Below are positions 55,285-64,000 of a stretch of DNA of 64,000 nucleotides, one piece after another. The notes below the pieces were generated by a model. The model was not told where the DNA came from. It saw only the letters and a program-made list of their open reading frames with translations, and did not search any database. Every line of letters starts with the position of its first letter. Positions within the stretch are counted from its first letter, which is position 1. The DNA is taken from assembly GCA_024362935.1 (NCBI GenBank), contig JANCRA010000030.1, forward strand, positions 4,428,596-4,492,595, read 5' to 3'. The translations under genes and the position numbers were made by a program. Source of the DNA: Setophaga petechia (taxonomy: Eukaryota; Chordata; Aves; Passeriformes; Parulidae).

Positions 55285-56215
55285 ATGGAGGATGCTGGAT
55301 GAAGGGGATGGAGAATCCAGGATGAAGGGGATGAAGGATGCTGGATGCAGGGGATGAAGGATGCTGGATGAAGGGTGCTGAAAGAAGAGGATGGAGGATG
55401 CTGGATGAAGGGGACTGAGGGATGAAGGGGATGGAAGATCCTGGATGAAGGATGATGGTGAAGAGGATGAAGGATGCTGGATGAAGGGGATGGAGAATCC
55501 TGGATGAAGAGGATGGAGGGTGCTGGGTGAACAGGATGGAGGGTGCTGGAGGAAGAAGATGGAGGGTGCTGGATGAAGGGGATGAAGGGTGCTGGATGAT
55601 GAAGGAGATGGAGGGTGCTGGATGAAGGGGATGAAGGGTGCTGGATGATGAAGGAGATGGAGGGTGCTGGATGAAGGGGATGAAGGATGCTGGATGATGA
55701 AGGAGATGGAGGGTGCTGGATGAAGGGGATGAAGGGTGCTGGATGATGAAGGAGATGGAGGGTGCTGGATGAAGGGGATGAAGGATGCTGGATGGTGAAG
55801 GGGATGGAGGGTGCTGGATGAAGGGGATGAAGGGTGCTGGATGATGAAGGAGATGGAGGGTGCTGGATGAAGGGGATGAAGGATGCTGGATGGTGAAGGG
55901 GATGGAGGGTGCTGGATGAAGGGGATGGAGGATGCTGGATGAAGGGAATGAAGGATGCTGGATGATGAAGGAGATGGAGGGTGCTGGATGATGAAGGAGA
56001 TGGAGGGTGCTGGATGAAGGGGATGAAGGGTGCTGGATGAAGGGGATGGAGGATGCTGGATGATGAAGGAGATGGAGGGTGCTGGATGATGAAGGGGATG
56101 GAGGATGCTGGATGATGAAGGAGATGGAGGGTGCTGGATGAAGAGGATGAAGGATGCTGGATGATGAAGGGGATGGAGGATGCCGGGTGAAAGGGCCGGA
56201 GGGTGCTGGTGAAGG
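55285..56215. repeat. Composite GGATGAAGG minisatellite, about 0.9 kb
   Basis: A dense array of GGATGAAGGGGATG and GGATGATGAAGGAGATGG subunits, each ending in GGGTGCT or GGATGCT. In the centre a 23-bp and a 26-bp subunit alternate to give a 49-bp higher-order period (for example units at 55594, 55643 and 55692). The plus strand is strongly purine-biased (G/A with T). Long minus-strand frames rich in His/Pro/Ser (384-392 codons) arise from the lack of stops in the unit and are not genes. Confidence 0.97.
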
Positions 56216-59200
56216 GGCTGGAGGATGGCTCGTCCCAGGGACAGCTCCGCAGGACCTGCCGCTCCCCCTGTTGATGTCACTCAGAGTTGCAAGCGCTCCA
56301 CAGCCAAACCATCCCTGGCTGAACCCAACAACCCAAACGCCCCAAAAACCGGTGGCTGCTTTCAAGGGCGTTCAGCTGGAGCTGCCAAAGGCACAGAGCA
56401 GACCTGGGCTGACACCACGCCACCAAAATGTTCACGCTTCCCTTCTTTTTGTGTTTTCATTTTGCAATGAGAAGGGGAGGAATGCATATGTGAGCAGGAG
56501 GGATCCCTGGGGAACAAGACACAGAGCCCAGGTCACATGCAGGCAGCCCAGCCTCCTTGCCTGCTTTTTCCTTAAGTTTTAAGGGAATAGATATCCTCCC
56601 AAGAATTGTTCCTATTCCATCAAATCAGCAAGATTTTCTTCCCCAGTGGAAAGTTTCTATCAGATATTTAGCAACCAGCTTTCTCTGACCTATTTGCAAG
56701 CCCCAAGCCACTCTCCACCACCCACTACTTGAAAGCTTTGATAATTCAATGAGATGTTAATTCTGACATCCAGCATAACTCTCAATACAAAACCTTCTCT
56801 CTCTCTTTTTTTTTTTTTTTTTTTTAATTATCATTAATTGCAATCCAGGAGTAATGAATTCTCTGCACAGACTTTGCCTTCCAAGCACTCAGCAGCATTT
56901 TGCTGCACAACTCCCATTAAGTCAATGTGCATTAAGTAGGTTTTGACAGTTCTGTGTGCTCTGGGGTGGGCAAAGCCCAGAAAAGACAAAGCAGCACAGC
57001 TCTGCCGTGGGGACTGAGGCACAAGGCTGAGTCCAGCCTGGTCAACACATGGAGGTGTCAGCACACATGTGCTTAAAACACACTGCAAAAGGGCACTGTC
57101 ACTTTTAACAACGTCAGGATCATCTTTTAGGGCAAAATTCTGCTCTAAGTGCAGAGGGTTGTTAGTGAGCTCCCATGTGCCTTATCAGGACACACAGCCT
57201 GTGAGACTGAGCCACACACAGTGCTGGGAACTTTTCCACCTTCATTTAAGAGCCCAGCTCAGTGCGTTTTGCAGGGCTTGCCCCTGAGCAGGGTGCCCTC
57301 CACTCCCTCAGCAGAGCCCTGTCAGGCACTGCTCTGATCCAAGGGAGATCAATATAACCTTTAGGCTGCACTTCTTCCATGAATATTTGCATTGTTCCAT
57401 ATGCATATTTATCATTTATTTAAATCATCAAATAAAGAGTGATTGGGGATTGAAATCCCCAGGAGCATCTCTAAAACCTGGGGACAGGTTTTAGAGGCAG
57501 AGGAAATGGCTTAAAGCACCAGCAGAAGCCTTGGCTTTATTTTCCCTGCTGGAGCCAAATAAACAGCATGTGTGTTGGAAAACAAATAATTTTTACAAAT
57601 CTTTCTGTTTTCATGACCAGGCCAACATTGGCAACAAGAAGGTGATAGTGAGAGTGCAGAACTCCCTGTCTTCATCTCTTCCTTAATCTATTTTAAAAAT
57701 AAAACACCTTCTCTGTGGTTGCTCTGGAGCAGCAGCCTTGCCTGAGCTGAGCGCACGCATTGCCTACATTTATCCTCTGATTTGAATATAAATGAAAGCA
57801 AGTGAGTTAAAAAGGGAGCCTGGGGAGCTGTCTCTGCAGGCCCACAGCTGCTGGTGGCAGGGCAGGGTGGGCAGAGGCCTGGAGCCTCACCTCAGTGTGC
57901 AGGAGCAGCATCCACAGGATCACCCAAAGGTGACAAATTCCTCCTTCACCGGGTCCAGCTCCCTCACACACTGTGCTCACGGGGAGCATGCCCTTGTACC
58001 TGTCTCTGAAATGATGATGTTGCTTTAAAGGTGAGCCCAGGAGAGCCCTGTCACTGCAGTGAGCTGAGCCCTGAGCATCCCTCCCTCCAGCTCCCTGCAA
58101 ACCCACCCAGGAGGAGCCTTGGATCTGGATGTGGACGAGAAAGGACACACCTTGCCTGGCCATGAGCCCCCTGCAGCCTCTGCAGCCTCACACACCTTTT
58201 GATCTGCACAAAGCACTGCAGGGAGGAAACAAGGAACAGTTATTGTCCTTGCTGCAACTTCCCAGACAGCAGCAGAGTCCCAGCCCTGGTGAACAAGGCT
58301 GCAAACGCTGTGTGCTGCAGCCACCACCACTCCTACATTGGCACAGGTCTGCTCCACCCCAGATCAATGCAGTCAGCTCCCAGACCCCCCTCTCTTGCCA
58401 GGGGGACATCAGCAGGGCACAGTGGGGATGTGTGGACCACTAACAGATCCCAATTCTACAAAGATTTAAAGAGCAGCTTAACTTTAGGCACGTCAAGGTC
58501 ACAAAAATTTAAAGCTAAGCTCCTTTTTGCATCAAAAGGTCCTACAAATGCAAAACACACAATAAATTGCCTATTGTATATATTTATTGCTGTTCTCTGA
58601 GAGGTTGGATCAGAAGGGCTGAGCAGGGAGGGTCAGGCTCTGCTCTGCTGACTCAGAGTGCTTGGAAAGTACAATTTCTCTTCCACAGGAAATTGTGGTG
58701 CTTTCAGATGTGTTTTCATCTCCAAATCCTCTTGTTCATCCCAAATTTGCTGGAGAGGGCTTTCAGAAGCATTGATGGGGAATGATTCCTTTTTTTGTGG
58801 CATGGAAAGGTGCTGTGGGTGCCCAGCACTGCCTGGGTACAGCCAGGAACCAGCAGCTCACACACATGAAAGATTAAAATGGCATCAATTTGAGTGGTAA
58901 TGTCAAAACTAAACTGAGCAATTTGTTGAAATAAAATGCTTTGGAAGAAAAAATGATCCTCTGAAGGTCAAAATGAATGGTTCAGATTTTTCTTCCCATC
59001 AATAGTTTCCTACGTGTTCCCACAAAATGGGTTGATTTCAGCAAAGCTGGGCTTGCCAATAAAGATCATTTCCACTGAAACCCTTTCTATCCTTCCTGCT
59101 GCCAAAAGAGCTCTGCCTGCAGCTGAGCACCCCACAGATCTACAAGTGGGGAATATTTCCTCTCCAGTGCAGCCCCCAGCATCATTCTGGATCCCTCTCC

Positions 59201-61029
59201 CCAGCCCCTGGCTCTGGGGAGGGATTTGGAGGGACATCCCTCCTTGGCAGGTGCTTTCTGCTCCCCTTTTTATTCCTGATTATTTCTACAAATGTATGTC
59301 ACAAAACAGGCTCAGCCCTGCCACTCCCCAGGAGAGGAGCATCCCTTCAAAGAAGATTTAGAAAAGCAGAGTGGGAAGGGTTTCTGTAGTGCTCATCTGC
59401 AGAAGAGAGCAGCAAATCCTCTCCTCTGATGGCAGATCCTGAAGGCAATCCTTGAGCGTGAAACACTGAGCTACCAGTGATTATACAATTCCTTTGAAAA
59501 GGGGCTTTTCTTCCAGATCCTTTTCACAAATCTCCTGCTATTACCCACCCTAAAGCTCTGGTAACACTTTCAGTCTCTCGCTTCCTGCCACAGGCAGACA
59601 CTTCACCTTTCACTCACTTTCACTCGGGTTTTTTTCATTGAAAGCATCTTATTACCTGGGACCCAGGAGGGAGGGGATTAGGGATTGAAAGGCCTGTCCA
59701 AATTAGACAGGTTATTAGCTATTCCCACACTGCCTAAGGCAGGGGTCTGCCCACACCGAGCCAGGTGCTGTCTCAGAGCCCAAGCTCCCTCCTAAAACAC
59801 TCAAGGTGTCTGATTCTTTCTGTATTTTTATTTCAATGATTTCCCAGGAGGCTCCAGCAAGGCTGGGGCTCATCCTGACTCTGGCAGTGACCAGGGCTGG
59901 AGCATCACACGAGCAGCAGGGCTGGAGTTGGGAAATAAAGCCCAGCAAGGACAGTGCTGGGGACAACACGCCTGTCAGGGTTTGACCTTTTCAGTGCCAG
60001 ACCCTGTAACCCCTGAATAATTTAGGAAAGTGTCAGTGTCCAATTTTGGAAAGTGTCAGTGTGAAGGCAGGACACAAAGTCCTTGGTATTCCCAGGGGTG
60101 CAGGTGGGACACTGAGAGGCCATTTGGGTTCTAACACTGGACAATCCATCAGCCAACAAAGCAAAATCTTTTATTTCTGCTTTTCCACCAAGTGCTCAGG
60201 CCTGAGCTTCCCTGCTGTAATGAGAACCCAGGACCTGGCACCACCACATCCCAAAATCCAACTGCTCCCAGCTGCTGGGAGCAGGGAGGGGGTGAGGAGC
60301 CTGAGAGGAGGCAGGGGCTGGGCTGAGCCAGTGGGAACAGGGCCAGGAACAGCAGCAAGGGCAGGAGTGCAGAGGAAGGAGCCTTCCCATTGTCCTGAAC
60401 AAAGCACCAGATGTGCACCCAGGGTAGGGAAAATCCCACCCTCCCACAGCCAGATCTGCTGTTTGCACTCAGAAGGGCCCCAAGGCTGTCATTAGCAGTG
60501 TGTTCTACACCAGCACAGCAAAATCCCTCCTGGAACTCGTGTCATTAATTCAGGACAGTAACTCCTCCTCCCCCTTCCAGAGGGCTCTTCTGACTGACCA
60601 TACCTGGCCAGCTGCTCCACACCTGCAGGTGTCTGGGTCAAGGGGGTTGCTCTTCCTTGTCTCTGATTTATTTTTTTGCTTAAAAGCCAGTAAAATCAAC
60701 CCCATGATGGATTTTTTTTAATTTTCTTTTTTTCACTTCATCCTTGCCCCTGAGTTAACATTCTTCATTAGTCTACTCAGGAACCTGGTGGATAAGCCCA
60801 AAGATGTGTGCTAGTGCATCTTTTGGGATGGCCCTGCAATGCTGAGTGAATCCACACAATCATTTCAACCCAATAATCTCCACATTAAGCTCCAGCCATT
60901 CTGTGCTAACTTGTGCCTTAGCTAACACAGATCTTTGAGAAAAGCTCCCAGACTTCATTTTCCTACACTGAGACTGAAGAAAACCACACTTTTCCTTTGA
61001 ATTTGTTCCAAAATGTTGGACCTGTTGGG
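56216..61029. other. Intergenic DNA upstream of MEGF9
   Basis: No gene, tRNA or named repeat is recognised, apart from a T20 run at 56806-56825 (preceded by CT repeats). Open frames are short and lack domains. Confidence 0.45.
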
Positions 61030-61560
61030 GTTTTTTTAAACAATGAAGGTGATTAATTTCCAGTTTGAGTTCATCTGGCTCTTGCTTCCAGGCATCCATG
61101 GTTTTTCCCCTGCTAAATTCCAGATCCTGCAATGCCCACTCTTTTCTCCTCTGAAGGTATTTATACACTGTCATCAAGTCACCTCTCAACCTCTTTTTTT
61201 AATAATGCAAACAGATGGAGGTCTTTAAGTTCTCTCCCCTGTAAAGCTGTTTCTCCAGCCTTTCAATCATTTTTGTAGCTCTTTTCAACACTCTCCAACA
61301 CCCTCTGTTAAATGCAGACACCTGAAGTGGATGCAAAATTCCTGAATCAGTCTCTCCAGCCCCACACAAAGGTAAAATCCTCTCCCAGCACCTACTCACT
61401 GTTTCCCCTCTCACATATTCAAGAATCTTGTTCAATCTTTTGCCTAAAACACCCCACATTGCCAAGAAGCTTCCACTGAGCTGGTGCTCCACTACAGCCC
61501 TGGTTTGACTCCTTAAACAGAACCAAAGCAGCCCCTTTGCTGAGACTGGAGCTCCTTCTT
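61030..61560 (-). mobile_element. Old CR1 LINE fragment (antisense on plus)
   Basis: The plus strand contains 'tacactgtcatcaagtcacctctcaacctc', 'tctcccctgtaaagctgtttctccagcctttcaatcatttttgtagctcttttc' and 'cacatattcaagaatcttgttcaatcttttgcctaaaacaccccacattgcc'. These follow the layout of a diverged CR1 subfamily. The ends are approximate. Confidence 0.8.
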
Positions 61561-62238
61561 CCTCCCTAAGTGTTCCTCCCTGAGCTGCTCCAATTTTTTA
61601 TGCCACAACAGCATCTTTTGGACTTTTACTGTAAATGCCTGGTTTGCTAAACACTGGGCACTGAACCTGGGAAAAGGGAGATTTTTCTTGCACCAGATGT
61701 TATAATTTCCCCGTTTTCTCTTTTTGCCTGTTCCCTGCCATCACCACTCCTGGGTTTTGCTGCTTCAGGCTGGCAGACATCCATCCACAACTGGGCTCAG
61801 GTCTGGGGACCCTTGCAGAGCAGAGGATGGGGACAGCTGGCCACAGCTGGCTCATACCCAGGTGCCACATGAGTGACACCGTGACCATGTGGCAGCTCTG
61901 GGCAGCAGGGCTGGCAGCCAGGGTAGCCCCAACCTCGTCCCAATTCCCTGGCCAGGCTTCAAAACACATCAGCACTGATAAAAGGGACAGATTTTCAGCA
62001 CAGGCACTCGGTGTGGCCAAACTCTTCTGAGCAATGTCACTGCCAACATCACACCCAGAGCTCCTGAGAGCTCAGACATCTGAAATCACTCCCCTCCCTG
62101 TCTATTGCTTCCCTGGGTCAGCATTGCAGCTACTTTTCCATCTGGGAACAGCTGCCTGTCAGCACCCTCTGGGGTGCAGCATGGTCACTTACAAGCTGTG
62201 GTATGGGGCAGTTTTACAGGAATTTAAAGAACATGCTG

Positions 62239-62443
62239 GAAAAAATAAAATAAAATAAAATAAAATAAAATAAAATAAAATAAAATAAAATAAAATAAAA
62301 TAAAATAAAATAAAATAAAACAAAACAAAACAAAAAAAAAATAAAATAAAATAAAATAAAATAAAATAAAATAAAACAAAACAAAACAAAAATAAAATAA
62401 AATAAAATAAAATAAAATAAAATAAAATAAAATAAAATAAAAT
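62239..62443. repeat. (AAAAT)n microsatellite
   Basis: About 200 bp of AAAAT pentamers, interrupted by two AAAAC blocks (near 62319-62340 and 62374-62390). The minus-strand frames of Phe/Ile/Leu/Tyr are artefacts. The two similar AAAAC blocks suggest an internal duplication. Confidence 0.98.
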
Positions 62444-62689
62444 CTTGTGCTAGCAATTCCCCTCTCTTTAACCAGCAGGTGATTTCTTTGTGGGAAATGT
62501 GAGAAATCTGTGGATGATTTCTCTAAATTGTTCCGGGGTTACAGGGTTTGGCACTGAAAAGGTGCTGAGCACCGCTTTTGTGGGAGGATGATCACCAGCC
62601 AGAATGGGGTTTTTCCATTGGGAAGTAGCTGAATTTTTGGTAAGCAATGCCTGGGGCATCCCTGGTGAGGCTGAGCTCGGGGATGGGCA

Positions 62690-62970
62690 GGGGCAGGCAG
62701 AGATGCAGCTGTCGGCCGCTGCATGTCAGTGTTGCTCCATCCAGCTGTGCAACATCTGCCGCCCGCCGGGGCGGCTCCGCTGCGCCCAAAGCACCGCGGG
62801 CTCGCAGGAACGGGGCTCTGGGGACAGCAAATTCCCGACACAGGGACGGTCCTCCCTGTGCGGCACGATGGGACAAAGGCTCCCAGCTCCTCCCGAGGGC
62901 TCCGGGGTCAGGATTGCATCCCTGGGGCAGGAAGAGGGGTCTGGCCAGCAGGTACCGGCGGGCTGTGGCT
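62690..62970. promoter_or_regulatory. Orphan CpG-rich patch
   Basis: About 280 bp with many CpGs (CCGCCCGCCGGGGCGGC, CACCGCGGGC, TGCGGCACGATGGG) in otherwise CpG-poor DNA, between the AAAAT tract and the LTR. It could be a small promoter, an exon of an unrecognised transcript, or a GC-rich repeat. I cannot assign a gene. Confidence 0.35.
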
Positions 62971-63078
62971 CTGGGCTGCAGCAGGAACAATTCTCATCCC
63001 CTTCTGAGCCCCCAGGGACACACAGCACCCCGCAGATCCCAGTCTTGGAGTCTCTGTGGTCAGGATGATCCTGAGATG

Positions 63079-63661
63079 TGTTACAGAGTCTCTTTTCCCA
63101 GCCCAGCAGCTGAAGGAGGAGTCAGGATTCTTCTGTTCTGCTTTTCAAGGTTGTTTATTTGCTGTTATCTGTAACATTCTTTCTCCAACCCGCCAAAGTC
63201 TGTCTGGCAGGTCAGGTTGAGGCACACTGTCCACCTTCAGGGTGGTGTTATCTTTTTATAATAAAAACTGTGTGTACATTGTTTACAATAATTTTCCAAT
63301 ACCTATCACCTATGTTAGACAGTTTGTCTCTACTCTAAACTGATCCAGAAGTGCCACCATCACCCAGAAGATGGAGACTAGGGAGAAGGAGAAAGAAGGA
63401 CAAGGCACGCCCAAATTCCTCCATCTTGGCCTCTGAACCCCCATTCTAAAAACCTCAAAATTCTACTTTTCCACCCTGTGACAAACTAACTATCATTCTA
63501 TTGAAACTCTAGTGGCTTGTACATCTTCATACAAAGTTGGTTGTTTTTTCCATGGCCTAAAATCAAAGGCACAGGTAGTTTTGACTCCATGCCAAGGTCT
63601 CCGAGCCCCCTGTCAGGGTCCCGAGCCCTCCAGGGCAGTCAGAGGAATTTCCTGGGCTCCA
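63079..63661 (-). mobile_element. Solo LTR of an endogenous retrovirus
   Basis: On the minus strand this runs from TGGAGCCCAGG to GAGACTCTGTAACA (TG...CA ends, about 583 bp). It has a TTATTATAAAAAG TATA-like box and an AATAAA signal near its 3' part (minus strand GCAAATAAACAACC). The text strongly resembles an LTR family I recall in passerine genomes. I did not find matching flanking duplications, so the exact ends, or a later rearrangement, remain open. No viral coding region is in the window. Confidence 0.82.
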
Positions 63662-64000
63662 GCAACCCAGAACTTGGAATGGCTGCAAGCACAAAGGATG
63701 ACCCACCATTCCCACTCCTGCTTTCCACAGTGAAAGGCAGCATGATGCTGTGCTCTGGGCATTGCCCTCATTCCCTGGCACTGTGCTGTGCTGCTGTGTC
63801 ACTGGTGCCACCCATGAAATGGCAGTGCCAGGGCTTGTGGTAAATTATTTCTGCCAGGGTCACCCTTCCCACCAGTCCCATGGAGCTCCCTCTGTATTCA
63901 ATAATAATGCATTCAATAATAATGAATTTAAAAATAAATTCAATAATAATCCTCTTGACTCCCCCCCATTCCCTCCCAGTCCTACTGGAGAAGAAATCTG
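63662..64000. other. Right edge, no gene seen
   Basis: Unique sequence with a short AT-rich direct repeat (AATTCAATAATAAT-like units at about 63895-63955). Nothing coding is recognised. Confidence 0.5.

Noticed and set aside
55126..56365. Two minus-strand frames of 384 and 392 codons rich in His, Pro, Ser, Ile
   Set aside because: They lie on the GGATGAAGG minisatellite. The unit lacks stops in several frames, and no start region, domain or splice context supports a gene.
63079..63661. A full-length provirus at the right edge
   Set aside because: Only LTR sequence is present. No internal viral region lies on either side within the window.

Overview
The window is nuclear DNA from a bird, most likely a songbird. 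It has long introns, CpG islands at gene starts, and many CR1 (chicken repeat 1) LINE fragments carrying the typical avian 3' end. Two solo retroviral LTRs resemble families I recall from passerine genomes. No bacterial, plasmid, CRISPR or tRNA features were seen.

One protein-coding gene can be rebuilt completely. It is MEGF9 (multiple EGF-like domains 9), on the minus strand, with six coding exons from 52941 down to 8422. The exons join through GT-AG splice sites with matching phases into a 505-residue type I membrane protein. The order is signal peptide, low-complexity Pro/Glu/Gln linker, five laminin-type EGF domains with eight cysteines each, a Ser/Thr-rich stalk, one transmembrane helix and a cytoplasmic tail of about 64 residues. 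The helix and tail are almost the same as the human protein as I recall it. The linker and start region differ strongly.

Layout from left to right: 1-270 is the CpG-rich edge of a neighbouring promoter. By human gene order this could be CDK5RAP2, read leftwards, but that is unproven. 271-4030 is intergenic and holds two CR1 fragments. 4030-8421 is the probable MEGF9 3' UTR with several candidate polyadenylation signals. 8422-52941 is the MEGF9 coding span. Its introns hold CR1 copies, a solo LTR nested inside a CR1 just upstream of exon 2, minisatellites with 42-, 30-, 65- and about 36-bp units, and a 400-bp tandem duplication. 52380-53335 is the MEGF9 CpG-island promoter, with a short uORF overlapping the start codon and two CCAAT boxes. 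53336-64000 is upstream intergenic DNA with a roughly 0.9-kb composite minisatellite, an old CR1, an AAAAT microsatellite, a small orphan CpG-rich patch and a second solo LTR.

I found no wholly new biological system. The points most worth a second look are the uORF/start arrangement, the replaced N-terminal linker, the near-invariant transmembrane helix and tail, the exon/cysteine register, and the retroelements packed against exon 2.
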